Positions 7,687-16,005 of a DNA stretch of 64,000 nucleotides are shown here, in pieces. The notes beneath the pieces were generated by a model that ran no database searches, had not been told where the DNA came from, and worked only from the letters and a program-made list of their open reading frames with translations. The first letter of the stretch is position 1; each line of letters starts with the position of its first letter. Both the position numbers and the translations under genes were made by a program. This DNA comes from Thalassocella blandensis (GTDB taxonomy: Bacteria; Pseudomonadota; Gammaproteobacteria; Pseudomonadales; Cellvibrionaceae). The stretch lies in contig CABFPG010000007.1 in the NCBI GenBank assembly GCA_902141825.1, positions 186,001-250,000 of the forward strand, read 5' to 3'.

Positions 7687-8775
7687 ATGTTAAGCCAACA
7701 TTCGCCTTACCTTAAAAATGACCGATTAATCAGAGCTCTAAGAAGACAACCTTTAGACCGCACACCAGTATGGATAATGCGGCAAGCGGGTCGATATTTG
7801 CCTGAGTACAGAGCTACCCGTTCTAAGGCGGGTAGCTTTATGGATTTGTGTAAGAATCCTGATTTTGCTTGTGAAGTAACACTTCAACCCTTACAAAGAT
7901 TCCCACTTGATGCGGCTATACTTTTTTCGGATATATTGACGATTCCTGATGCAATGGGACAAGGCCTTTACTTTGTAGAAGGAGAAGGCCCTAGGTTTAG
8001 AAAGATCATCGAAAAGCCGTCGGATGTCGAGAAGCTCAAAGTGATTGATGCTAATGACGACCTCAGTTATGTCATAGACGCGGTCAAGGCTATACGTTAT
8101 GAACTTAATGGCAAAGTCCCTTTAATCGGCTTTTCAGGTAGTCCCTGGACACTAGCAACATACATGATAGAAGGCAAGTCGAGTCGTGACTTCCATCGTG
8201 TAAAAACCTTCATGTACCAGCAACCAAACTCCATGCACCAGCTTTTAAGTATCCTTTCAAAATCAGTCATCTCGTATCTTAATGCGCAGATAATGGCAGG
8301 CGCACAAGTAGTACAGATTTTTGATACTTGGGGTGGCATTTTAAGTAACCCTGCTTATCAGAATTTCTCACTATCCTACATGAAGACCATAATTGACAAT
8401 TTGAAAAACGACAGCAACGGTAATCGTATACCGGTTATCCTTTTCACTAAAGGGGGCGGACAATGGTTGGATATTATGGCTTCAACCGGTACAGATGCAA
8501 TCGGACTTGATTGGACAACAGATATTGGAGAAGCCCGCCGCAAAGTGGGCAATTATATTGCTTTGCAGGGCAACATGGACCCATCTGTACTATTCGCATC
8601 TCGAGAAGATATTTGTATAGAGGTGAGACGCATATTGGAGAGATTCGGGCACGGTAGCGGCCATATTTTCAATCTAGGTCACGGTATTTCTCAGTTCGCT
8701 AACCCGGAGCAAGTCGCCGTTTTTATTGAGGCGATTCATAAGTTTAGTATGCAGTATCACTCTCGCTCAAACTGA
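7687..8775 (+). CDS. hemE: uroporphyrinogen decarboxylase
   Basis: HemE decarboxylates uroporphyrinogen III to coproporphyrinogen III in cytoplasmic haem synthesis. Signature sequences are intact: [14 protein letters not shown] near residue 30 (substrate-binding arginines), the aspartate in ILFSDIL, the tyrosine in ATYMIEG and the histidine in FNLGHGI. With the start at 7687 the protein has 362 residues, close to the usual 354; an in-frame ATG at 7654 would add 11 residues. It follows the di-haem peroxidase by about 190 bp and precedes yggS by 16 nt. It may be the only or an extra hemE; the window cannot tell. Its place beside haem-protein genes is suggestive. Confidence 0.93.
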   Translation: MLSQHSPYLKNDRLIRALRRQPLDRTPVWIMRQAGRYLPEYRATRSKAGSFMDLCKNPDFACEVTLQPLQRFPLDAAILFSDILTIPDAMGQGLYFVEGEGPRFRKIIEKPSDVEKLKVIDANDDLSYVIDAVKAIRYELNGKVPLIGFSGSPWTLATYMIEGKSSRDFHRVKTFMYQQPNSMHQLLSILSKSVISYLNAQIMAGAQVVQIFDTWGGILSNPAYQNFSLSYMKTIIDNLKNDSNGNRIPVILFTKGGGQWLDIMASTGTDAIGLDWTTDIGEARRKVGNYIALQGNMDPSVLFASREDICIEVRRILERFGHGSGHIFNLGHGISQFANPEQVAVFIEAIHKFSMQYHSRSN

Positions 8776-8791
8776 ATAATTGGAGTTGTAA

Positions 8792-9496
8792 ATGGTAAAA
8801 AATATTCAGGATAACATAGCGTCCATACGCAAGTTTATTCCTCCGTCAGTTACATTGGTTGCAGTGAGTAAAACGTTCGATACCAATCATATCTTAGAAG
8901 CTTATCAATGCGGTCAACGCGATTTTGGGGAGAATAGGGTTCAAGAATTGCAAGATAAGGCGCAAAGCTTAAAGAGCTTACATGGAATACGTTGGCATTT
9001 TATAGGGCACTTACAATCCAACAAAGTAAAGTCATTGTTGTCTGTTCCAAATCTCTACATGGTGCACTCCGTAGATACAGCAAAGCTAGCGCATCGGATG
9101 AATCAAAATCTAAAACATTCTGGGCGCATACTGCGTGTACTTATACAAGTGAATACGTCTAACGAGCAAAGCAAATACGGCTGTAGTAAAGAAGATCTTT
9201 TAAAGCTTTCGAAGGAAGTCGCTAACCTGCCGAATCTGCGGCTCAATGGTTTGATGACCATAGCAAAGTTGGAAGGCACAGAAATAGAGAACCGGGCTTG
9301 CTTTAGCACCCTAAAGTCGTTGATGGTCGAATTTGTGAAGAGTTCAGATGTTTTAAATGCTATGACCCATCTATCCATGGGAATGAGTTCTGATTACAGG
9401 ATCGCTGTATCAGAAGGGAGTACGATGATTCGTATAGGACAAGATATCTTCGGAAACAGAAGTACACCAAATAGCGTTTACTGGCCAGAAAAATAA
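8792..9496 (+). CDS. YggS/PROSC-family PLP-binding protein
   Basis: A 234-residue cytoplasmic protein of the YggS (PipY/PLPBP) family, a single-domain alanine-racemase-like barrel that carries PLP and affects B6 and amino-acid homeostasis without known catalysis. VAVSKTF near residue 24 holds the PLP lysine. FGENRVQE, WHFIGHLQSNK, VNTSNEQSKYG and LSMGMSSDY follow in family order. GGAG lies 8 nt before the ATG. It sits between hemE and an amidotransferase gene with short gaps, so it is co-transcribed. The usual genomic partners are proC or yggT, so this hemE-linked copy may be a second paralogue. Confidence 0.88.
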   Translation: MVKNIQDNIASIRKFIPPSVTLVAVSKTFDTNHILEAYQCGQRDFGENRVQELQDKAQSLKSLHGIRWHFIGHLQSNKVKSLLSVPNLYMVHSVDTAKLAHRMNQNLKHSGRILRVLIQVNTSNEQSKYGCSKEDLLKLSKEVANLPNLRLNGLMTIAKLEGTEIENRACFSTLKSLMVEFVKSSDVLNAMTHLSMGMSSDYRIAVSEGSTMIRIGQDIFGNRSTPNSVYWPEK

Positions 9497-9507
9497 GGTT
9501 TATATCA

Positions 9508-10200
9508 ATGAGAATCCACTACTTGCAGCATGTTCCATTTGAAAATTTATCCCTTATCGCTGATTGGGCTACTACTCAAGGCCATTTGTTAAGCTCCACC
9601 AAATTCTACTTAGATAAATATAAACTTCCAGAACTTGAGGATTTTGACATGCTCATCGCATTGGGTGGCCCGATGAGTGTTAATAACGATTCTGAACACC
9701 CGTGGCTTGTTCAAGAAAGGGCTCTTTTAAAAGAAGCAATCAAAGCTAATAAGTATGTTTTGGGGATATGCCTCGGTGCGCAGCAGATCGCAAAGGCTTT
9801 AGACTGTCAGGTCAAGTTAAAGTCGTCCAAGGAAATCGGGTGGTATCCAATATCCCTGACTGATCAGGCGCTAAGACTACCATTATTTACAGGGATCAAT
9901 ACATCCCTCTCAGTATTTCACTGGCATGGAGAGGAATTTGAAGTTCCCTCTGAAGGCGTACTATTAGCAAGTAGTGCCGCATGTAAGAACCAAGCCTTTC
10001 TTTATCGAGATCATGTGTTGGCTCTTCAGTTCCATTTGGAAATGGATATCGCGGCCATAGAGAAGATCGTTGAAGCTTGTAGCGATGAATTAGTTGACGA
10101 TAAATATATACAAAGTAAAAGCACCATACTTGATAAAGCGAAGCTCTATCATTTGAATCTTACCCTCTTTCGTTTGCTGGATAATTGGCTTTCATCTTGA
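9508..10200 (+). CDS. class I glutamine amidotransferase-like protein
   Basis: A 230-residue stand-alone class I amidotransferase domain resembling the GMP-synthase glutaminase. The triad is intact: C88 in GICLGAQQ, H176 and E178 in LQFHLEM. The oxyanion segment ALGGPMS is near residue 51. Such proteins hydrolyse glutamine to feed ammonia to a partner, or act as gamma-glutamyl hydrolases; no synthase partner is fused or adjacent. It is 11 nt after yggS and ends the hemE-yggS-amidotransferase unit. The substrate is unknown. Confidence 0.87.
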   Translation: MRIHYLQHVPFENLSLIADWATTQGHLLSSTKFYLDKYKLPELEDFDMLIALGGPMSVNNDSEHPWLVQERALLKEAIKANKYVLGICLGAQQIAKALDCQVKLKSSKEIGWYPISLTDQALRLPLFTGINTSLSVFHWHGEEFEVPSEGVLLASSAACKNQAFLYRDHVLALQFHLEMDIAAIEKIVEACSDELVDDKYIQSKSTILDKAKLYHLNLTLFRLLDNWLSS

Positions 10201-10513
10201 AACATTTAGAATAGTCTAAGACTGGAAATTTGTCCGAACAGTGTTTGCCCCTATGTTTATCATTAAAAATATTATCGCAGAGATATTTGTATTCACATGT
10301 TATGCAGAGAATTTTAATTTTTCTAATCTTAAAACTAAGAATTTTATTTCAGTCAGCCTGTTTTTTTACATGATAGAGGTTACATCTCTCGCCGTCTTTA
10401 GCAAGCGTAACTCATTACTCAAGAAATATTTGACACTTATGCGTGCTCATAATTTTATAGCTACGACTATCGATTACTAGCAATATTATTTAATAACGAG
10501 TTTAGAGACAAAG
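10201..10513. other. AT-rich intergenic stretch, no convincing gene
   Basis: A 79-codon open frame (10241-10480) lies here but has no good ribosome binding site, a composition of mostly Ile/Phe/Asn codons from AT-rich DNA, and no recognisable motif. It is treated as non-coding. A promoter for the acyltransferase homologue probably lies in the second half. Confidence 0.5.
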
Positions 10514-11314
10514 ATGTGTTACAAAAGATACTACCATCCTAAGGTCTTTACTGAGTTTGGGCACTTCGCATTTTTCTATTTAAGAAGAGGACTATTAGCT
10601 ATGTTAGAAGCTGCAAATCATATCGGACGATTCACTCTTGCTTTTGCACTAATGATCCCCTGCTTATGCGGCGCTTTAATTGTGTTTCCTTTTTCATACA
10701 CTTTTTCTAGAACTTTGATTCGGGGTGCAAATCGAGCGTTCCTCTTCGTTTTTGGGATAAGGGTAGAAATAGAGGTTGGAAACAATCCAGAACACCAGAA
10801 CCAAGGGGGAATCATCGTCGGTCTGACGCAACAAAGTCTTCTTGATCCCACTATTGGCTTTGCGTCATGGACAAAGCCAGTTAAAGCGATCTGGAACTTC
10901 GAATATTCCTTAATTCCCTTTGTTGGTTGGATTTCTTTTATTCTTGGTTGGGTCATCGTAAGACAAAGCCCTACCCAAGCTAAAAATCAACTGGGGAAAG
11001 CAGCCAAGTATGCGGCTAGAGGAGGACTTGTGTATTTGTCCGCAGAAGGTCAGCGAAGCATGGACGGCAAGCTCTGTTCTTATAAAAAAGGTCCCCTTGT
11101 CATGGCAATTTCTGCACAAGTTCCAATATACCCCGTGTATATAACCGGCAGTAGAGCTTGTATGAAAGCCGGCTCATGGAAGATTAAGCCGGGAACAGTC
11201 ACCGTAAGATATTTAACGCCAATCAGCACTAAAGGAATGACCTATGAGGATCGTAACTCATTGGTTAAGACGTTAAGGGCAGTAGGCAAACTAGCGCATA
11301 GGAAATGGCACTAA
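10514..11314 (+). CDS. PlsC-like 1-acylglycerol-phosphate acyltransferase homologue lacking the catalytic histidine
   Basis: Up to 266 residues; an alternative ATG at 10601, with AGAGG about 10 nt upstream, would give 237. A hydrophobic segment around residues 42-62 anchors it in the inner membrane. The lysophosphatidate acyltransferase fold is recognisable: GGIIVGL, LLD, WVIVRQ, a SAEGQRS block (normally EGTRS) and VPIYPVYITGSR. The normal NHx4D catalytic motif reads T105-Q-Q-S-L-L-D111, so the histidine is replaced by glutamine. The protein may therefore be inactive as an acyltransferase or have another role. It stands alone between the amidotransferase and the GST gene. Confidence 0.75.
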   Translation: MCYKRYYHPKVFTEFGHFAFFYLRRGLLAMLEAANHIGRFTLAFALMIPCLCGALIVFPFSYTFSRTLIRGANRAFLFVFGIRVEIEVGNNPEHQNQGGIIVGLTQQSLLDPTIGFASWTKPVKAIWNFEYSLIPFVGWISFILGWVIVRQSPTQAKNQLGKAAKYAARGGLVYLSAEGQRSMDGKLCSYKKGPLVMAISAQVPIYPVYITGSRACMKAGSWKIKPGTVTVRYLTPISTKGMTYEDRNSLVKTLRAVGKLAHRKWH

Positions 11315-11455
11315 CTAAAAATACTGAAGGAATAGATTAAATCTGAACTACGTTGCACTTTTCTCCACTCAAAGGTATCTTCCCGTTAAAGACCCGTTGT
11401 ATCCAACTCCCAGATTTCTTTATGAATCTGTTTAATAAGATCTACTATATTTGTG

Positions 11456-12124
11456 TTAGAAACTAATACCAAGTTCACCGAAAAACGTATCCATGCGTTG
11501 GTCCAATTCACGCTTCGTTTCAGCCCAGGCAGGAATTGTATCGAGAAGCCGTTGATGCCATGCACTTAGGTGTGAAAATTCATTGAATGGCCCTTTAGAG
11601 CGATTAATCTGAGAGAATGGCGCAGCAATATCAATATCTGCAAGGGTAAGATTATCACCCACTATAAAAGGGCGGCTGGCTAAATGCTCATCAAGCACAT
11701 GAGCAGCAGACCTAATTTTATCCATCGCCATATTTACTATTTGGGTATTACACTCTTGACCTGTTACTCTTGCTACTACGCGCTCATCAAAAAGCAGTAC
11801 TGAGAATATTCTCCATTGCTCACCTGACCAGAACATCCACTGTAGAACCTCGTATTTTTCTTGTTCGTTTTTTCCTAGCAAAGCAGATTCAACTTTGTCT
11901 GCAAGATAGAGATTTATCGCAGAAGATTCCCACAGCACGAAGTCGTTATCTTTTAGCACTGGTGTGAGACCGTGTGGATTAAGTTTTAAAAAATCAGGTG
12001 TATGGCTCTCACCTTTGAATAAATCGATGTTCACTCTTTCATAATCAATACCCATTATTTTTGCCGCGGTAGCCACTCGTCTAAGGCTACCGGAGCCTAG
12101 GTCACCGTATATTTTAATACTCAT
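11456..12124 (-). CDS. glutathione S-transferase family protein
   Basis: A cytoplasmic GST of about 222 residues. The N-terminal thioredoxin-like half starts MSIKIYGDLGSGSLRRV, has LNPHGLTPVLKDNDFVLWESSAIN with the cis-proline and the Glu-Ser glutathione-binding pair, and is followed by an all-helical C-terminal half ending near LSAWHQRLLDTIPAW. The likely catalytic serine lies in GSGSLRR. The start at 12124 is chosen because GST proteins begin at this strand; a longer frame begins 30 bp upstream. It is divergent from a LysR regulator, the common arrangement for inducible GSTs. The electrophile is unknown. Confidence 0.87.
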   Translation of the reverse strand: MSIKIYGDLGSGSLRRVATAAKIMGIDYERVNIDLFKGESHTPDFLKLNPHGLTPVLKDNDFVLWESSAINLYLADKVESALLGKNEQEKYEVLQWMFWSGEQWRIFSVLLFDERVVARVTGQECNTQIVNMAMDKIRSAAHVLDEHLASRPFIVGDNLTLADIDIAAPFSQINRSKGPFNEFSHLSAWHQRLLDTIPAWAETKRELDQRMDTFFGELGISF

Positions 12125-12286
12125 AGATTGCTCACTTGTATAGTTAACTTTCATTCAACGCTTTAAGAGTTTCCCTCAAGTGTGAGTGCTTTTTATAACA
12201 TCATGACTTGAGATACTGACCATGATAGATTTATTCACTGAATAAAATTAGACTGAGTTTTCGTAGAACACTTATTTGGGTGATGA

Positions 12287-13168
12287 ATGAATAACAAATG
12301 GCTAGAAGTAGAAGTCTTCATCAGGGTGGCTGAATCAGGAAGCTTTACAAAGGCTGCACAGGGACTCAATTTATCACAACCTTCAACCTCGAGAATCGTC
12401 ACTGAATTGGAAAATAGGCTTGGCTCTAAACTTCTGCTTCGTTCTACAAGAAATGTTACTTTGACAGATTCAGGTAAAGAGTTTCTTTCACGCGCTAGAC
12501 ATGCGGTAGCCGAGCTTAATGAAGCAGAAGATGCCGTTAGACAAATCGATTCCTTAATTGGCACTATTAGAATAGGTACCTCCATCGTTTTCGGAACCAA
12601 AGCGATAATTCCTGCTTTAACCAAGTTTCTGAAGCGATACCCGAATTTAAAAGTTGAAATTAAAATGGACGATGAACGCCAGAATCTAATTGCGGCTGGA
12701 TTAGATTTATCGATCCGTATGGGACACTTAGAAGACTCAGCATTCGGCGCAACCCAAATCGCCTCAGTCGAAAGAATGTTAGTCGCATCACCGGACTATA
12801 TATCCGAATTCGGCACACCAAGAACTCCCGATGATCTAATGAAACATGAAATAATAAATCATGATACTGGTGACAATACTATAAAACTCCACTCACAAAG
12901 CCGTTCATTCGATATAACTGTAGGAAGCAAAATTAAAATAGATGCTGCCCCGGGGGTACTCGCCGCTGCGGTAGCTGGACTGGGAATAGCAAATGTCACA
13001 ACTTTAATGTCAGCTCAAGATCTTAAGGAGGGTAAATTAGTACAAATATTGCCAGAATATTATCTTGAACCACTCAGTGCATTCGCCGTGTTTCCTTCCG
13101 GTCCCCGGCCTTCGGCTAAGGTTCGTGCGTTAGTCGAACATTTCAAGTCGGAATTAGCTAGTTTATAA
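12287..13168 (+). CDS. LysR-family transcriptional regulator
   Basis: A 293-residue LysR-type regulator. The N-terminal helix-turn-helix is classic (FIRVAESGSFTKAAQGLNLSQPSTSRIVTELE, residues 10-42, in full LTTR order), and the periplasmic-binding-like effector domain starts near residue 90 with IGTIRIG. The length matches the family. GGTGA precedes the ATG. It is divergent from the GST gene over 160 bp and probably controls it and itself. The CrgA/AaeR-like subgroup is likely from the short linker, but the effector is unknown. Confidence 0.9.
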   Translation: MNNKWLEVEVFIRVAESGSFTKAAQGLNLSQPSTSRIVTELENRLGSKLLLRSTRNVTLTDSGKEFLSRARHAVAELNEAEDAVRQIDSLIGTIRIGTSIVFGTKAIIPALTKFLKRYPNLKVEIKMDDERQNLIAAGLDLSIRMGHLEDSAFGATQIASVERMLVASPDYISEFGTPRTPDDLMKHEIINHDTGDNTIKLHSQSRSFDITVGSKIKIDAAPGVLAAAVAGLGIANVTTLMSAQDLKEGKLVQILPEYYLEPLSAFAVFPSGPRPSAKVRALVEHFKSELASL

Positions 13169-13985
13169 CTGTAGATGTGAATCAAACCTGATTGCCTGGA
13201 CCTCACAGATCAAAAAAATGTTCTAAATGATTCCAGATAGACACCAAAGGGGTCAATTTTTTTACTATGCACACTATTATTTTTTACAAAGATAAGGATA
13301 TTAAGCCTTAAAACCAAAGTATGATTAAAAAATTATTCATTAAAATCAATAACTTATGGTTTTATTTCTCAATAATGGAGTATTTAGTAGTTGGAGCTTC
13401 AAGGAGTGCTTTTTATTAAAAGAAGTGATTACAACTCCAATTCTTCAATAATATCTTTATACTTACTTCGTACATATTCGACAATGTATTCTCTCAATGC
13501 TTCAATGTTTCTAGACTTGTCTGGTACATTGGAATCAGACTAGTTTTCGCAGCCATAAAATAAGGTTTGTAGATTACCTATTTCTGAGTTTTCCAGTTCA
13601 TAACTATAAGGATTCAAAACAATATTTAATTTTCCATTTGAAACGTCTATAACTTTAGAGGTTGGAAGTGACTTTATATATTTAAAGACTTATTTTGCAT
13701 TTCAGTTACCCTCCATAAGATAATGATAGTTTTAGCTATTTTGTTTATAAGCTTATTAATTTAGCGGCTTCGTAGTTAAATAGAATACTTAGGATTTAGA
13801 TTTAATCGAAATTTGGAAATGTGAAAAATCCATATCTGTTTCAGGATACAAGGACTATACGAAAATCGACAATTAGAATTAACGATTTGAATACGCGAGG
13901 CTGTCATTTAATGCCCAGGGATTATAGGTTTTTGGCTGTCGAATCTTGAATAGTATTTTAGAGAGTAAAGAGGCAATAGTAATAA
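13169..13985. other. 817-bp AT-rich intergenic region with one decayed small gene
   Basis: Apart from the minus-strand gene remnant at 13429-13700, no open frame with plausible coding features is present. The DNA is strongly AT-rich and marks the left boundary of the methyltransferase/phosphoesterase operon. No clear direct repeats or tRNA remnant were seen at its edges. Confidence 0.6.
13429..13700 (-). pseudogene. decayed small gene (about 90 codons, one frameshift and one nonsense codon)
   Basis: On the minus strand a strong GGAGGG stands about 9 nt before ATG (13698-13700). After three or four codons the frame must shift by one base to continue into a coding-like stretch that includes SLPTSKVIDVSNGKLNIVL and ELENSEIGNLQTLFYGCEN. 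An in-frame TAG follows (13540-13542). Reading then continues to TAA at 13429-13431 with a charged helical end (REYIVEYVRSKYKDIIEEL). The span of 272 bp is not a multiple of three. The family was not recognised. Either it is a real remnant or a start-region coincidence; the ribosome binding site favours a remnant. Confidence 0.55.
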
Positions 13986-14777
13986 ATGCCAAGTAAACCT
14001 TTAATTAGATGGGCGGGTAGTAAACGTAAACTATTACCGACACTATTAGATCGAATACCGTCTAAATTTAATGCTTACATAGAGCCGTTTTGCGGTTCTG
14101 CTTGTTTATTTTTTGAACTCGCTCCAGCAAACGCAATTCTTGGTGATATAAATCAAGAATTAATAAATGCGTTGACGCAGATAAAACGTCAAAAAGATAT
14201 TTATGATGAACTAGTCCGTATTCCAGATACACCTGAAGAATACTATAAGATCCGTCAATTAGATCCAGCCAGGTTGAATGTAAGAATGCGTGCCATTCGC
14301 TTTCTTTACTTAAATCGATATTGTTTCAATGGCGTTTATAGAACAAACATGGAAGGTAAGTTTAACGTCCCGAAAGGCACAAAGACTGGTTGCTTTCCCT
14401 CAAAAGAGGTATTTGATAATTCTAGAAAACTGTTGAGATCTGCACACTTAATAGTTGCGTCTTATGAGAATACACTTAAAAGTGCATCCAAAGGAGATTT
14501 TGCATATATAGATCCACCTTATGCGAAATCTGGAAAATTCACTGGAGAATACGGTCCGAATAGCTTCGACTCTCGCTCATTACCAAAATTCGTCAATAAA
14601 TTAAATTATTTGGATAGAAAGCAAGTAAAATTCCTTTTTTCTTATCGAGCCTGCCAAGAAGTTTTGGACCTCCTACCATCCAATTATAAGGTTTCGTTTA
14701 TATCAGTTAAAAGGCATATAGCCGGTTTCAAATCGGGTTGGAATAATGCTGATGAAATACTCGTACAAAACTACTAG
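13986..14777 (+). CDS. D12-class (Dam-like) DNA adenine-N6 methyltransferase
   Basis: A 263-residue methyltransferase of the D12 class, alpha order. LIRWAGSKRKLLP near the N-terminus and PFCGSACLF (residues 34-42) form the SAM site. LYLNRYCFNGVYRTN is the Dam-family central block. DPPY (176-179) is the catalytic motif, followed by GEYGPNSFD. The size is near that of Dam (278). It would methylate adenine in a short recognition site, perhaps GATC. No restriction endonuclease was recognised beside it. It begins an AT-rich four-gene same-strand block; the phosphoesterase follows after 40 nt. It could be self-marking for the module or an orphan enzyme. Confidence 0.9.
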   Translation: MPSKPLIRWAGSKRKLLPTLLDRIPSKFNAYIEPFCGSACLFFELAPANAILGDINQELINALTQIKRQKDIYDELVRIPDTPEEYYKIRQLDPARLNVRMRAIRFLYLNRYCFNGVYRTNMEGKFNVPKGTKTGCFPSKEVFDNSRKLLRSAHLIVASYENTLKSASKGDFAYIDPPYAKSGKFTGEYGPNSFDSRSLPKFVNKLNYLDRKQVKFLFSYRACQEVLDLLPSNYKVSFISVKRHIAGFKSGWNNADEILVQNY

Positions 14778-14817
14778 TCTAGGATATTAATAGATCCTTA
14801 TTAAAGGAATTGTTTAG

Positions 14818-16005
14818 ATGAAAAGTACTATCAAAATACTAGTTGTCTCTGATCTCCATGCAGTAATTGGAGATGGAATTAGTGATGATAGTAGATTACT
14901 TTTCATAGATGGCTCCAGTGAGTATGGCGATGGTTTTATTAAGTATGCTAAATCTGTTGCTAAAGATTTAGATTTACTCATTTGTTCTGGAGATATATCT
15001 AACAAAGGGAACACTGAAAGTTTTAAACAAGGCTGGTTGTTTCTTAACAAAGTAAAAGCCGAATTGAACATAAAGAATATGCTTTGTGTTCCAGGAAACC
15101 ATGACCATCAGTCCCGCAAGACTAATGGAGTTTTTGATCCTAAACATCATCTACAGTTTATAACTCCTCCCTTTCCTTTCGAGCAAGAAAATTTAAACAC
15201 TCATTTTTGGAGTTGGCATTGGAGTCATTCGAGTAATGAAAGCGATTCATTTAATGCAATTAGCTTGAATACAAGTGCGTATCATGGATATGGAGATGAA
15301 TTTCAATATGGGCGTATCGCTACGGAAGTTGTAGATCAAATTCACACTTATATCTGCAGTGATTCTTTCCCCAAACGCGATTTTAATCTTTTAGTTTGTC
15401 ATCACCACCCAGAAAAGATGGATTATGTGGATACTAATTATGATAGCGAAGCAATGGAAGGCGGTTCGTATTTAATACGTAAAATTGACGAAGTAGATAA
15501 AGGGCCTTGGCTAATCATTCATGGACATAAGCATTTTCCAGATATTGTACATTCTCGTTCCGCAAAGACTTTTGGGCCTGTTATCTTTTCTGCAGGAAGC
15601 ATGTCAGCTAAAATTTACCCACCAAATAAACTTAAAACATCAAATCAGTTTTACATTATAGAAGTAGATATTATTAAAACTTCTGAACAAGGTTCGTTAG
15701 CTGGTACATTTAGATCATACGAATGGAATTATTCCGATGGTTGGAAACCTTCAGGTAGAGAATGTCTCCCATCGGAAGGAGGTTTTGGTTCAATAGTCCC
15801 TCCTAAAATATTGGCTAGTAAAATATTAAATGAAATAAATGATGATACTCCTTTCTTAGATACAAATGACTTGACTAAATTTGAGAATGATCTGAAGTAT
15901 TTAACCCCATCTGATTTGAAAGATTTAATTAGTAAAATTGACGAAAGTGATTTCAAAGTTTTATTGGAAAATAACAAGATAGTTCAAATAGGAAGAAAGG
16001 CATGA
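14818..16005 (+). CDS. calcineurin-like metallophosphoesterase
   Basis: A 395-residue protein whose N-terminal two-thirds is a metallophosphoesterase. All metal ligands are present: D12 and H14 (SDLHA), D59 (CSGDIS), N94-H95-D96 (PGNHDH), H195-H197 (CHHHPEKM) and H235/H237 (IHGHKH). It should hydrolyse a phosphomonoester or phosphodiester such as a nucleotide or nucleic acid. The C-terminal 100 residues are Asp/Leu-rich helices (LTKFENDLKYLTPSDLKDLISKID) and may be an adaptor. AAGGA precedes the ATG. Its stop overlaps the ATPase start by 4 nt (ATGA), so the two are coupled. It is the candidate effector of the module; the true substrate is unknown. Confidence 0.87.
   Translation: MKSTIKILVVSDLHAVIGDGISDDSRLLFIDGSSEYGDGFIKYAKSVAKDLDLLICSGDISNKGNTESFKQGWLFLNKVKAELNIKNMLCVPGNHDHQSRKTNGVFDPKHHLQFITPPFPFEQENLNTHFWSWHWSHSSNESDSFNAISLNTSAYHGYGDEFQYGRIATEVVDQIHTYICSDSFPKRDFNLLVCHHHPEKMDYVDTNYDSEAMEGGSYLIRKIDEVDKGPWLIIHGHKHFPDIVHSRSAKTFGPVIFSAGSMSAKIYPPNKLKTSNQFYIIEVDIIKTSEQGSLAGTFRSYEWNYSDGWKPSGRECLPSEGGFGSIVPPKILASKILNEINDDTPFLDTNDLTKFENDLKYLTPSDLKDLISKIDESDFKVLLENNKIVQIGRKA

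Noticed and set aside
10241-10480. 79-codon open frame between the amidotransferase and the acyltransferase homologue
   Set aside because: AT-rich DNA with no ribosome binding site and no recognisable motif; composition like non-coding DNA.
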